A DNA stretch of 64,000 nucleotides from Acinetobacter sp. ANC 4805 (GCF_022549495.1 NZ_JAKZGD010000004.1:186001-250000), one strand, 5' to 3'; shown: positions 25,641 to 34,177, numbered from the stretch's first letter. Notes: generated from the letters alone by a model not told the origin. Numbers and translations are program-made.

Positions 25641-26195
25641 TCAGATCTCCTCTTGGGTTTCAGCATTCGGATGCGCGAGTTGCTGAATTTCTTGTGCGTG
25701 TTGATCTTGTGCTGTGCCTAAAATTGCAAGCCGTTGAATAATGGCTTCAACTTTAGATTTTGCCAGTTCATTCTTCTGCAACAGGCGATCACGGTCTTGC
25801 TGTAAATCTTGAATTTCTTGCTGACCATGACGTTGTTGTGCTTGTAACTTTTCTTTGGTCAGCCGTAGATCATTTCGTTCAGCCAAAATCTCTTGAAAGC
25901 GATTTTTCAAATCAGTCGTGCTTTTCTCTAAACGGCTATAACGTTCCGCTAAAGTTGTTGCATCTTGATTCAGTTGTTTAAATTGACCTTGTAACTGAGA
26001 CAATTGTTCAGTTAAGTTATCAACTTCTTCCTGCTTTTGCGTGATGATGCTATTTTTCTGCACAACTTGTGCATGATGATCAGTTTCAGCTAATTGTTTA
26101 GCTTCAGTGAGCGAAGTATTCTCTCGCTCTAAATGATGTAAGCGTGTTTTTAAAACACCAATATGCGCTTGTAGACGCTGTAATTGTTCTAACAT
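25641..26195 (-). CDS. Coiled-coil protein upstream of zapA
   Basis: 184 residues, almost all predicted coiled coil: heptad-like Leu/Gln/Glu repeats run from about residue 2 to 160. ATG 26195 (MLEQLQRLQAHIGVLK) is chosen because the longer frame to 26219 adds only a hydrophobic stub. The first 65 residues resemble the small ZapB-like proteins (TIGR02449-type) found next to zapA in other proteobacteria, but this one is far longer. A role in division-ring assembly is inferred from the operon with zapA, not from a motif. Divergent from ygfB, about 66 bases away. Confidence 0.75.
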   Translation of the reverse strand: MLEQLQRLQAHIGVLKTRLHHLERENTSLTEAKQLAETDHHAQVVQKNSIITQKQEEVDNLTEQLSQLQGQFKQLNQDATTLAERYSRLEKSTTDLKNRFQEILAERNDLRLTKEKLQAQQRHGQQEIQDLQQDRDRLLQKNELAKSKVEAIIQRLAILGTAQDQHAQEIQQLAHPNAETQEEI

Positions 26196-26261
26196 AACGA
26201 AGGTCGCACAGAGTTGCAATCAAAGGTAATATATACAGCAGTATAGAGATTGGATAAACGA

Positions 26262-26894
26262 ATGCAAGACGATATTTCAGGTTGGACGGAATGGAATGCT
26301 CATTTTGATGAGATTGATGAAATTTCAAGTCCAAGTGAGTTACACGGTTTACTAACAGGTATAGTTTGTGTGACACAGGCACCCACTACCGATGAATGGT
26401 CACAAATTTTAAATACTTTGAATGTGCCTGCTTTAAAAGCAGAAGCACTAGAGAGTTTGACAGATGAAGCTGAAGATGTTGCACATGCATTATCTGATGA
26501 TGAATTAGATTACCTACCGATGTTACCAGATGATAATCATTTGCTCGCAGATCGCGTACAAGCCTTAGCAGATTGGTGTGCGGGGGTGGTTCTCGGTTTT
26601 GGTCTAGCTTCAGGACATATTCGTGTAGAAGAACAAGAGTTGATTGAACATTTACAAGATGTTGCGGCTGTTGAATTTGAAGATTCGGATAATGATGAAG
26701 AGGGCGAAGAAAGCTATCAGGAGCTTTACGAGTTTGTACGTTTGATTCCTGTGAGCTTGTCGATTGGTCGCAGCAAGATTCCTGTAGCTGAAAGTTCTTT
26801 ATTACAAAACTTTCATGCCAAAAGCAGAAATCAAGATACAGCAGTTGATCCACAAAATGTTGTAGAAATGTTTACTCCACATCGTCCGAGTTAA
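26262..26894 (+). CDS. ygfB: UPF0149 family protein (YgfB-like)
   Basis: 210 residues of the UPF0149/YgfB family. The SPSELHGLLTGIVC block near residue 20 and DRVQALADWCAGVVLGFGLA near 90 match, and there is an acidic EDSDNDEEGEES stretch near 140 before the ELYEFVRLIPVSL helix. In Pseudomonas a YgfB protein modulates beta-lactamase expression; elsewhere its role is unknown. ATG 26262 has GGAT upstream; TTG 26250 is in frame but less likely. It heads the ygfB-pepP-ubiH-ubiI group, divergent from zapA. Confidence 0.85.
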   Translation: MQDDISGWTEWNAHFDEIDEISSPSELHGLLTGIVCVTQAPTTDEWSQILNTLNVPALKAEALESLTDEAEDVAHALSDDELDYLPMLPDDNHLLADRVQALADWCAGVVLGFGLASGHIRVEEQELIEHLQDVAAVEFEDSDNDEEGEESYQELYEFVRLIPVSLSIGRSKIPVAESSLLQNFHAKSRNQDTAVDPQNVVEMFTPHRPS

Positions 26895-26902
26895 GGCGAT
26901 TT

Positions 26903-26942
26903 TAAATCTCCCTAAATCCCTCTTTATAAAAGAGGGACTTTC
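26903..26942. repeat. Short palindromic intergenic repeat
   Basis: CCCTCTTT (26918-26925) and AAAGAGGG (26929-26936) form a perfect stem with loop ATA, preceded by AATCTCCCTAAAT. The same unit with minor changes occurs at 8700, and a cousin at 1634. It lies between ygfB and pepP. Confidence 0.55.
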
Positions 26943-26957
26943 TAGCTGTAGGATAAT

Positions 26958-28283
26958 ATGAAATTAACTCAAGCCGATTTTAAACAACGCCGTGATCTTC
27001 TTGCTAAACAAATAGGCAGCAATAGTATTGCCATTATTGCGACTCGAGCAGAAATGTATCGTAATCGTGATGCTGACTATAAATATCGTGCAGACAGTAG
27101 TTTTTATTATCTCACTGGATTTGCAGAACCAGAAGCCGTTGCGATCATTGAAACTTTTGAAGAAGGTGAAGAATATAGCTATAGCCTATTCTGCCGTGAA
27201 CGTAATCGCGAAATGGAAATCTGGAATGGCTATCGTGCAGGCGTTGATGGTGCGATTGAAATTTATGATGCCGATGAAGCGTATGCAATTGATTTACTCG
27301 ATGACGAAATTATCGACAAACTATTAAATAAACAGCGCCTTTACTATCGTATTGGTCAGAATGCTGAATTTGATGCGCGTGTGAGTCAATGGATTCAAAA
27401 GGCAGATGCACAACAGCGTCGTGGCGGTGCTGCGCCTGCTGAGCTGATTCAGCTTGATCGCATTGTTGATGAAATGCGTTTGAAAAAATCAGCACAAGAA
27501 ATTGAGTTGATGCAGATCGCATCAAATATTAGTGCTGAAGCACATACTCGTGCCATGCAAACCGTTAAACCGAATATGATGGAGTATGCACTTGAAGCAG
27601 AACTCAATTATATCTTTGGTAAAAATGGTTGTGTGCCTGCTTACAATAGCATTGTAGGTGGTGGTGAAAATGCTTGTATTTTGCACTATGTTGAAAATAA
27701 TAAGCCATTAAAAGATGGTGATTTAGTCTTGATTGATGCAGCGTGTGAATACGAGTTCTATGCATCGGATATCACCCGTACTTTCCCTGTGAATGGTAAA
27801 TTCAGCCCTGAACAGAAATCACTCTATAATATTGTTTTAGATGCTCAACTTGCAGCGATTGATGCAACGCGTATTGGTAATCACTATAAATATCCGCATG
27901 AAGTGGCTGTGAAGATTTTAACTCAAGGTCTAGTTGATCTTGGTTTATTAAGCGGTAATGTGGATGAGTTGGTTGAAAGTGAGGCGTTCCGTCAATTCTT
28001 TATGCATGGTACAGGGCATTGGCTCGGTATGGATGTACATGATGTCGGTGCGTATAAGATTGGCGAAGACTGGCGTGCTTATGAAGCAGGTATGGTTGTC
28101 ACAGTTGAACCGGGTTTATATGTTGCCTCAGATGACGAAACTGTCGATGCAAAATGGCGTGGTATCGGGATTCGTATCGAAGATGATATCGTTGTGACCG
28201 AAAATGGACCATTGGTCTTGACCAAGAATGTAGTCAAAACCATTGATGATATTGAAAGTTTGATGGTTAAAACAAAAGTATAA
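26958..28283 (+). CDS. pepP: Xaa-Pro aminopeptidase (aminopeptidase P II)
   Basis: 441 residues, the size of E. coli PepP. It removes N-terminal residues before proline. N-terminal creatinase-like domain with RADSSFYYLTGFAEPEA; C-terminal pita-bread domain with metal ligands visible in LIDAACEYEFYASDITRTFP (two Asp), HGTGHWLGMDVHDVG (His), VTVEPGLYV (Glu) and GIGIRIEDDIVVT (Glu). ATG 26958 follows a TAGGATAAT site. It follows ygfB after a palindromic repeat and precedes ubiH, as in E. coli, with one extra small gene between. Confidence 0.95.
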   Translation: MKLTQADFKQRRDLLAKQIGSNSIAIIATRAEMYRNRDADYKYRADSSFYYLTGFAEPEAVAIIETFEEGEEYSYSLFCRERNREMEIWNGYRAGVDGAIEIYDADEAYAIDLLDDEIIDKLLNKQRLYYRIGQNAEFDARVSQWIQKADAQQRRGGAAPAELIQLDRIVDEMRLKKSAQEIELMQIASNISAEAHTRAMQTVKPNMMEYALEAELNYIFGKNGCVPAYNSIVGGGENACILHYVENNKPLKDGDLVLIDAACEYEFYASDITRTFPVNGKFSPEQKSLYNIVLDAQLAAIDATRIGNHYKYPHEVAVKILTQGLVDLGLLSGNVDELVESEAFRQFFMHGTGHWLGMDVHDVGAYKIGEDWRAYEAGMVVTVEPGLYVASDDETVDAKWRGIGIRIEDDIVVTENGPLVLTKNVVKTIDDIESLMVKTKV

Positions 28284-28338
28284 AGATGTGATATGGGCTA
28301 ATGAATCTAGCCCAATTTTTCTATAAAAGAGAATAATA

Positions 28339-28800
28339 ATGAATAAATATGCACCGCAATACACCTTTAAAGAAGGAATAAGGTTACGGTTGTTGTATGT
28401 ATTATATTCGATACCAGTGATTTTATTTTTATGGGGTGTTTGTGGAGAAACAAAAATATCATATTGGTTGAGGTGTTCTCCTTATGGGCGGCATGTATTT
28501 TTCTATGGCGAATTTGTTGGAATGTATATTTTGTTTGGGTGTGTTTCCTTATTTTTTTGGATACGAAATGACTATCCTGTGATTAAATTAAAACAATACC
28601 CATTACCTAATAAAAAAGTAATCAGAAAAATGAGGTATCGATATGGTTGGAGAGCTGTGATCCCTGCTCTAATTAAGTTGTTAATTTGCCTTTCTTTTTT
28701 TATTATTTCTATATGGGGGTATTTTCAGGCAACTATTATCATTAACAATAATATCAATGTAATAGAAAGTGAGAGTAATATTCCTTTAGTATGTAATTAA
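28339..28800 (+). CDS. Small inner-membrane protein, unknown, inserted before ubiH
   Basis: 153 residues with three likely membrane helices (about residues 12-35, 50-73 and 112-138) and basic loops. Lower-complexity, AT-rich codons and absence from the E. coli ygfB-pepP-ubiH order suggest an accessory insertion. A GAGAATAAT stretch lies before ATG 28339. It is followed by 140 bases with a possible new promoter before ubiH. No family is recognised and no role in ubiquinone synthesis should be assumed from position alone. Confidence 0.6.
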   Translation: MNKYAPQYTFKEGIRLRLLYVLYSIPVILFLWGVCGETKISYWLRCSPYGRHVFFYGEFVGMYILFGCVSLFFWIRNDYPVIKLKQYPLPNKKVIRKMRYRYGWRAVIPALIKLLICLSFFIISIWGYFQATIIINNNINVIESESNIPLVCN

Positions 28801-28940
28801 TCCAACCATCTCTTATATCAGCTTGGGTAAGTATGGTGAAAAACACAGACCAAACAAAGTACAAATTCCAATCCTGATTTGAGTTAGAGTAAGATAGTCC
28901 CGAAACATCAAGTCATGAAAAACTGATAAGGAATAATATT

Positions 28941-30152
28941 ATGCAGCAACAAGTCATCATTGTCGGTGGAGGTATGGTTGGACTCAGCCTTGCTCTAATG
29001 TTGGCAAAATCTAATATCGCAGTAAAGTTATTAGAAGCTGTGAAATACCCAAATTATGATGACGAAAACGTTGCCCCTTATCATTCTAGTTTTGATGCGC
29101 GTAATACTGCATTGTCACGCCGTAGCGTACAGATTTACCAAAAATTAGGTTTATGGGAAGCCTTACAACAACATGCAACACCAATTCTACAAGTGCATAT
29201 CACCGAGCAAGGCAGCTTTGGAAAGGCTCGCTTAGTGGCAGAACAAGAAAAAGTCGAAAGCTTTGGGCAAGTAATTGAAAATGCTTGGTTGGGGCGTGTC
29301 TTGCTGACACAAGTTCGTCAACAGCCTTTGATTGAGTTGATTGATGGTGTGCAAGTCACCGCATTGACGCAAGATACAGGCCATGTGCAAATCGAAGCGA
29401 TGCGTAATGGTGAATATATCCATGCTTTAAAATCGAAGTTGGTGATTGCTGCTGATGGTCGTGATTCATTTTGTCGCCAAGCCATTGGGGTAGGTGTCGA
29501 TGAACATGATTACGACCAAGTGGCAATCGTCACCACCGTACAAACCTCGAAACCACATCAACAAGTTGGCTTTGAGCGTTTTAGTGCTTTAGGGCCATTG
29601 GCACTCTTACCTTTACCGGGTGAATACCGTCGTTCAGTGGTATGGCCTGTAAAAAAAGGTACTGAGGCAGAATGGTTAGGTGAAGAAAACGATCAGCATT
29701 TCTTGGATGCCTTACAGGAAACTTATGGTGATCGTGCAGGTAAGTTTGAAAAAACAGGCAAGCGTTTTAGCTATCCACTGGCGCAGGTCTTGGCACATAA
29801 GCAAGCCGTTGGGCGTGTGGTGTTGATGGGTAATGCCGCACATACCATCCATCCAGTTGCAGGGCAAGGTTTTAACCTATGTCTACGTGATGCAGATGTG
29901 TTGGTTCGTTTCTTGATGGAGCAATTGGCGAAGTCAGATGATATTGGCAATCCTGATAATTTATTGGCTTATGAACAAGCACGCTTAACTGATCAGCAAC
30001 GGGTGATTAAATTCTGTGATTCAGTGGTACGTGGCTTTAGCAATCAAAATCCAATTCTCAAATTATTGCGGAATACAGGATTGGTTGCATTTGATGTGAT
30101 TCCGGGAATTAAGCCTTTAGTTGCCAATTATGCAATGGGGCTGAAAGCATGA
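28941..30152 (+). CDS. ubiH: 2-octaprenyl-6-methoxyphenol hydroxylase-type monooxygenase
   Basis: 403-residue FAD-dependent aromatic hydroxylase of the UbiH/COQ6 family. N-terminal FAD fold IIVGGGMVGLSLAL near residue 6, the ARNTALS motif near 55, VIAADGRDS near 170, and the C-terminal VVLMGNAAHTIHPVAGQGFN motif. Overall similarity to E. coli UbiH (ring C1 hydroxylation in ubiquinone synthesis) is greater than to UbiI. TAAGGAATAAT is the ribosome-binding region for ATG 28941. Its last four bases, ATGA, overlap the next start, so the two hydroxylases are co-translated. Confidence 0.9.
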   Translation: MQQQVIIVGGGMVGLSLALMLAKSNIAVKLLEAVKYPNYDDENVAPYHSSFDARNTALSRRSVQIYQKLGLWEALQQHATPILQVHITEQGSFGKARLVAEQEKVESFGQVIENAWLGRVLLTQVRQQPLIELIDGVQVTALTQDTGHVQIEAMRNGEYIHALKSKLVIAADGRDSFCRQAIGVGVDEHDYDQVAIVTTVQTSKPHQQVGFERFSALGPLALLPLPGEYRRSVVWPVKKGTEAEWLGEENDQHFLDALQETYGDRAGKFEKTGKRFSYPLAQVLAHKQAVGRVVLMGNAAHTIHPVAGQGFNLCLRDADVLVRFLMEQLAKSDDIGNPDNLLAYEQARLTDQQRVIKFCDSVVRGFSNQNPILKLLRNTGLVAFDVIPGIKPLVANYAMGLKA

Positions 30153-31381
30153 GTGAATTATTAGATGTTGTGATCGTAGGTGGCGGTTTAGTGGGGGGCT
30201 TAACGGCTTTGCTATTAGCGCAGGGTGGTGTGCAAGCGACAGTACTGGATGCTGCTCCAGTCCTCGATCAAGAAAAAACGTTGGCAGTGATGAATCCACG
30301 TGTATTGGCTCTTAGTCAAGCAACCATTCATTTACTTAAAACAGTGGATGTCTGGAATGATTTAGCACGTCAAATGCCTTATTCAGGTATGCAGGTCTGG
30401 AATAAAAATGGCTATGGCGAAATTAATTTTGGACATGCTTCAGAACAGCAACCTCAATCAGATCAGGCTTTGGGTTCGATGGCTGAGCCGAGTGTCTTGA
30501 ATGTTGCGATTCAGCAGAAAATGTTGCAGCAGCTTAACGACTACCGTACCCAAGTGAAAGTGATACGTATCGAGCAGATTTCACAAGGCTGGTCGATTCA
30601 ACTGGCTGATGGCACTGCACTAAAAACCAAGTTATTGATCGGTGCAGATGGCGCAAATTCATTTGTACGTGAGCAAGCTTATATTGATTTAGATGTACTG
30701 GATTACAAGCAAGCTGCGATCAGTTGTGCGATTAAGACCACTCAGCCAAATCAATATGTCGCTCGACAAATTTTCTTGCCTACAGGGCCATTGGCTTACT
30801 TACCAATGGCGAGTCTTGATTCGCAAGAGAATGGCTATTGGCAGTCGATTGTGTGGACTTTACCAGATGACTATGCGGATGAGTATTCAGCATTAAATGA
30901 TCAAGACTTTATGCGATTACTCACACAAGAGAGTCTGCATATGTTGGGTGAGGTAGTTGAGGTGCGTTCAAGAGCGCAATTCCCATTGAAAGCTCGTGCA
31001 GCGCAGCGTTACGTTAAATCAGGCTTGGCATTAATCGGCGATGCAGCACATGTCATTCATCCTTTGGCTGGGCAAGGTGTGAATATTGGTTGCTTAGATG
31101 CCGCAGTTCTATGTGATGTATTACTACATGATTTAAAACGTGGTGTATGGGCAAATAAACAAACCTTATTACGCTATGAACACCAGCGTAAGGGACAAAA
31201 TGATGCGATGATGCATAGTATGTCAGCGATTGGTTGGTTAGAAAGTGCAGAATTATTTCCGTTTGTTTGGGCACGAAACTTTGGTTTAAAACAAGTTGAA
31301 CAATTGAATTGGTTTAAGGATCGTTTTATGCGACAAGCCAATGGATTAGATGCCTTAGAACATACAAGCTATGCTTGCTAA
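30149..31381 (+). CDS. ubiI: UbiI/UbiF-type FAD-dependent ubiquinone hydroxylase
   Basis: 410 residues of the same fold as UbiH: VVIVGGGLVGGLTALLL near residue 7, RVLALSQATI near 50, LIGADGANSFVRE near 165, and LIGDAAHVIHPLAGQGVNIG near 295. The G-M-x-V-W-x-K-x-G-x-G-x-I-x-F and ARQIF patches fit the UbiI (VisC) group. In E. coli ubiI follows ubiH and hydroxylates ring C5. Some gammaproteobacteria use related enzymes for more than one ring position, so UbiI or UbiF activity cannot be separated here. Starts inside the ubiH stop (ATGA). Followed by 175 bases without a gene. Confidence 0.82.
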   Translation: MSELLDVVIVGGGLVGGLTALLLAQGGVQATVLDAAPVLDQEKTLAVMNPRVLALSQATIHLLKTVDVWNDLARQMPYSGMQVWNKNGYGEINFGHASEQQPQSDQALGSMAEPSVLNVAIQQKMLQQLNDYRTQVKVIRIEQISQGWSIQLADGTALKTKLLIGADGANSFVREQAYIDLDVLDYKQAAISCAIKTTQPNQYVARQIFLPTGPLAYLPMASLDSQENGYWQSIVWTLPDDYADEYSALNDQDFMRLLTQESLHMLGEVVEVRSRAQFPLKARAAQRYVKSGLALIGDAAHVIHPLAGQGVNIGCLDAAVLCDVLLHDLKRGVWANKQTLLRYEHQRKGQNDAMMHSMSAIGWLESAELFPFVWARNFGLKQVEQLNWFKDRFMRQANGLDALEHTSYAC

Positions 31382-31555
31382 AAAAACAGTAGATATTTTT
31401 TAAACAATCATTTATAAATCAGAGTTAATTTGGTCATAAAAAGCACAATTTGATGAATATTTTGCTTTGATAAATGAGAAGAGCTTGTTAAATTTCTTCA
31501 AGTTCTGATGACCAAATAACGATGATGAGAGTTTAGTCATTGTGGGGAGAGTAAT

Positions 31556-31804
31556 ATGACGGAAATGAATGATTACGACGAAAACACAGAAGATTCTGCT
31601 GTAGACGATGAAGAGGCGAAAGCCGCAGAAAGTGGTGCGGATAATGAAGAATCGAGTGCCAATGATGCAGATCTTGCTGAAGCAGAAACTTTAACTGTGA
31701 CTGCAAAGTTAAAACAGCGTCAAGCTTTGGAAGATGAAGTGGCTGCGTTTCTAGCACGTGGTGGGCGTATTACTGAAGTTCCACCCGGTGAGCATCAAGA
31801 TTAA
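31556..31804 (+). CDS. SutA-like RNA polymerase-associated acidic protein
   Basis: 82 residues. The first 48 are very acidic (DDEEAKAAESGADNEESS), the rest is a basic-to-mixed helix ending in EDEVAAFLARGGRITEVPPG. This C-terminal block is the signature of SutA, a small RNA polymerase-binding regulator described in Pseudomonas aeruginosa that acts in slow growth and has the same acidic N-tail. GGGGAGAG before ATG 31556 is a good ribosome-binding site. It is monocistronic, with a bidirectional terminator after it. Assignment rests on the AFLARGG motif and layout, so homology is likely and function inferred. Confidence 0.75.
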   Translation: MTEMNDYDENTEDSAVDDEEAKAAESGADNEESSANDADLAEAETLTVTAKLKQRQALEDEVAAFLARGGRITEVPPGEHQD

Positions 31805-31820
31805 GTCTGCAAATGACAAA

Positions 31821-31850
31821 GAAAAAGCATCACGATTGTGGTGCTTTTTT
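31821..31850. terminator. Bidirectional terminator between sutA-like and cadR-like genes
   Basis: AAAAAGCATCAC (31822-31833) pairs with GTGGTGCTTTTT through a GATT loop with one G-U pair, with A-run and T-run on either side. It overlaps the 3' end of the convergent MerR gene. Confidence 0.85.
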
Positions 31851-32279
31851 GTGTTGATGCGCTTCATGCCCACATTCGAGTGGCTGATGTAACTCTTTTA
31901 AAATCCCACATTGTTCAATCGTACGATGTTGTGAACATTGTTGTTTTAAATGGGTTAAGTCTTGTTTGAGATGCTCTAGATTTTTAATCTTCTGCGATAC
32001 TTCAGCAAGATATTGATCAATTAAGTGATCGACTTCCATACATGTCTGAGCGGGATTAGTTGATAACGCTTTGAGTTTTTGAATATCTTGCAAGGTAATG
32101 CCAAGCTCTCGACAATGTTTTAGAAATAAAAGTTCTGAAAGCATTTGCGCAGAATAATAACGATAATTTCCCGCAGTTCGGTTGGCTTTTTCGAGCAGCC
32201 CAATTTTTTCATAATAACGAATGGTATCAACTGAGACGCCTGACTTTTTTGCCAATTGTCCAATCGTGAAATTTATCAT
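31830..32279 (-). CDS. cadR: MerR-family divalent-metal regulator, CadR/ZntR-like
   Basis: 149 residues. MerR helix-turn-helix with VDTIRYYEKIGLL, then coiled coil. Metal ligands look like those of Cd/Pb/Zn sensors: Cys in QTCMEVDHL (near 79, equivalent to Cys77 of divalent sensors), Cys in KQQCSQH (near 114) and QCGIL (near 122), plus a His-rich tail ECGHEAHQH. CadR-like is the best guess; ZntR or PbrR type sensing is possible. It is divergent from the CDF exporter, with the operator between. The overall design copies the CueR-like/ATPase pair 16 kb to the left. Confidence 0.82.
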   Translation of the reverse strand: MINFTIGQLAKKSGVSVDTIRYYEKIGLLEKANRTAGNYRYYSAQMLSELLFLKHCRELGITLQDIQKLKALSTNPAQTCMEVDHLIDQYLAEVSQKIKNLEHLKQDLTHLKQQCSQHRTIEQCGILKELHQPLECGHEAHQHKKAPQS

Positions 32280-32281
32280 GC

Positions 32282-32312
32282 TTGACTCTGGAGTTACTCT
32301 AGGGTTTTAAAT
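32282..32312 (+). promoter_or_regulatory. MerR-type operator/promoter for the CDF gene
   Basis: -35 TTGACT (32282-32287), a 19-base spacer and -10 TTAAAT (32307-32312). The spacer contains an imperfect dyad CTCTGGAGT / ACTCTAGGG (7 of 9 positions symmetric), typical of ZntR/CadR sites. Confidence 0.75.
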
Positions 32313-32340
32313 CACTATAAAAGATTGAGTGAGAAAAGTC

Positions 32341-32982
32341 ATGGCAGGATGTGGTTGCAATACAACATGTTCACCAACACAAAAGATTAGCCCCAAATTT
32401 AGAAAAGCACTTTGGATTGCTTTAGTACTCAATGCATTGATGTTCTTTGTCGAGATGATTGGGGGATCACACGCACGTTCGGTATCGTTATGGGCAGATG
32501 CATTAGATTTTGCAGGTGATGCTGCAAACTATGCAATCTCTCTGGCAGTATTGTCCATGACCTTGTATTGGCGGGCGACAGCAGCTTTGCTAAAAGGCAT
32601 CACAATGGCTGCATTTGGGATTTTCGTCATAATTAAGGTGATTTGGTCATGGTGGTTAGGTGTAACACCTGAGCCCATGTTGATGGGTACAATTGGTCTA
32701 CTCGCATTGGTTGTAAATGTCGTTGTTGCATTGATGCTTTATGCATTTCGTGATGGTGATGCCAATATGCGTTCTGTATGGTTGTGTAGCCGTAATGATG
32801 CGATTGGCAATATCGCCGTGATTATCGCGGCAGTCGGTGTGTTTGGAACAGGCACCATGTTTCCTGATTTATTCGTGGCCTTTGTGATTGCGTACTTGGG
32901 CGTTTCTTCTGGCGTGAGTGTGATTAAACAAGCCAGAGTAGAAAGAAAAATAGACCAAGATGCTTTCGGCACAAAAGCTTAA
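32341..32982 (+). CDS. Short cation diffusion facilitator (CDF) metal exporter
   Basis: 213 residues with about six membrane helices. The N-terminus has a Cys cluster (CGCNTTC). TM2 carries the metal-site pattern D-x3-D (ADALDFAGDAANY), and TM5 has C-x3-D (CSRNDAIGN) where many CDF proteins have H-x3-D. The usual cytoplasmic C-terminal domain is missing, so this is a short CDF. Transport of Zn, Cd or Co out of the cytosol is likely; ATG 32341 is chosen over GTG 32329. Under the control of the divergent CadR-like regulator. A strong terminator follows. Confidence 0.82.
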   Translation: MAGCGCNTTCSPTQKISPKFRKALWIALVLNALMFFVEMIGGSHARSVSLWADALDFAGDAANYAISLAVLSMTLYWRATAALLKGITMAAFGIFVIIKVIWSWWLGVTPEPMLMGTIGLLALVVNVVVALMLYAFRDGDANMRSVWLCSRNDAIGNIAVIIAAVGVFGTGTMFPDLFVAFVIAYLGVSSGVSVIKQARVERKIDQDAFGTKA

Positions 32983-33011
32983 AAGAGATTGTTTTGATAC
33001 TTTATCTTAAG

Positions 33012-33050
33012 AGAGGTGTAGATCTCACAGAATCTACACCTCTGTTTTTA
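33012..33050 (+). terminator. Terminator of the CDF gene
   Basis: AGAGGTGTAGAT (33012-33023) pairs perfectly with ATCTACACCTCT (33032-33043), followed by GTTTTTA. The stop of the convergent rsmI gene lies at its right edge. Confidence 0.9.
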
Positions 33051-33887
33051 ATCTTTTTGAGTGAGTTCTAAAGCTCGTTGATAAGCGATTTTCTTTTTAA
33101 TTCCAGTTAAATCAGCAGCCAGTTGTGAAGCCGCTTTGACTGATAAATCTTGTAATAAGCGCTTTAATAACTCATCTAATTTATCTTGTTCTAGGTCTTT
33201 TTCAGCAGATGCGCCGCCTACCACAACTACAATTTCACCTTTTTCTTGATTGTGATCATTTTCAATAAAATGAATCAATTCTTTTAAGGTCATTTTCTTG
33301 ATCGTTTCAAAAGTCTTGGTAATTTCACGGGCAAAACCCACAGGACGATCTTCACCAAATACCTCAGCCATATTTTTAACACTGGCTAAAATACGATGCG
33401 GTGCTTCATAAAAAATAAGTGTTTGTGTTTCATCTTTTAGCTTTTCAAGTTGGCTAATGCGTTGCGAGGCTTTAGATGGTAAAAAGCCTTCAAAACTAAA
33501 ACGATCACTTGGTAAACCCACAGCACTCAAAGCTGCAATTGCGGCACAAGCACCAGGTACTGGAATGACGCGAATATTGTGTTCTTGCGCTGCACGTACT
33601 AACTTAAAACCAGGGTCACTGATTAATGGTGTACCTGCATCACTAATCAATGCAATACTTTCACCATTGAGCATTCTTTGTATAAGCTGATCAATTTTGT
33701 TACTTTCATTGTGATCATGACATGCAGTTAGTGGTGTTGAGATATTATAATGTTTAAATAGTTGAGCAGATTCGCGTGTATCTTCTGCCGCGACGATTGA
33801 TACTGACTTTAAAATATCAATTGCACGAAAGGTCATGTCATCTAAGTGCCCAATCGGGGTTGCTACAACAAATAACTGAGCACTCAT
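33048..33887 (-). CDS. rsmI: 16S rRNA (cytidine1402-2'-O)-methyltransferase
   Basis: 279 residues of the tetrapyrrole-methylase-like RsmI family. N-terminal VVATPIGHLDDMTFRA, AAEDTRESAQLFKHY near 35, HDHNE near 60, and LISDAGTPLISDPG near 80 are all family hallmarks. FYEAPHRI near 160 is the substrate-site motif. It methylates the 2'-O of C1402 in the 16S decoding centre. ATG 33887 has GGGAGTTACC upstream. Divergent from yraN across 290 bases; the LpoA gene usually found in this gap in enterobacteria is absent. Confidence 0.95.
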   Translation of the reverse strand: MSAQLFVVATPIGHLDDMTFRAIDILKSVSIVAAEDTRESAQLFKHYNISTPLTACHDHNESNKIDQLIQRMLNGESIALISDAGTPLISDPGFKLVRAAQEHNIRVIPVPGACAAIAALSAVGLPSDRFSFEGFLPSKASQRISQLEKLKDETQTLIFYEAPHRILASVKNMAEVFGEDRPVGFAREITKTFETIKKMTLKELIHFIENDHNQEKGEIVVVVGGASAEKDLEQDKLDELLKRLLQDLSVKAASQLAADLTGIKKKIAYQRALELTQKD

Positions 33888-34177
33888 AAAAGGTAACTCC
33901 CTGAAGTATTACAAAATATTGGTTGCTGCTCAGTTTGGCAGCAATGATGAGTCCAGTTTATACGGACGTATTGGTGATTCTACCCGAATCAGGTGTAATA
34001 GCGCGAGCCAGTAACGGCATTAGCCCTTGTTTCTTGAGTGCTTATACAGCATCTGGTGGCAAAGAAAAAATAATTTTTGTAGATTGAGCCAAAATAGCAG
34101 CAACCTGATTTTTAAAAAATTGGGTATGAGCTATATAAAAATAGAAGCCAAACTTTAAAATAAAAAATGAGGAGCGA
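33888..34177. promoter_or_regulatory. Divergent rsmI/yraN intergenic region with several hairpins
   Basis: 290 bases without a gene. On either strand it folds into several short stems: GCTGC/GCAGC near 33930-33950, GTCC/GGAC near 33952-33967, and TGATTC/GAATCA near 33975-33990. The AGCCAGTAACGGC stretch and its neighbours could make a longer arm. No known riboswitch box was recognised and no terminator is present. It may be a structured leader of rsmI or just a divergent promoter region. Confidence 0.3.
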
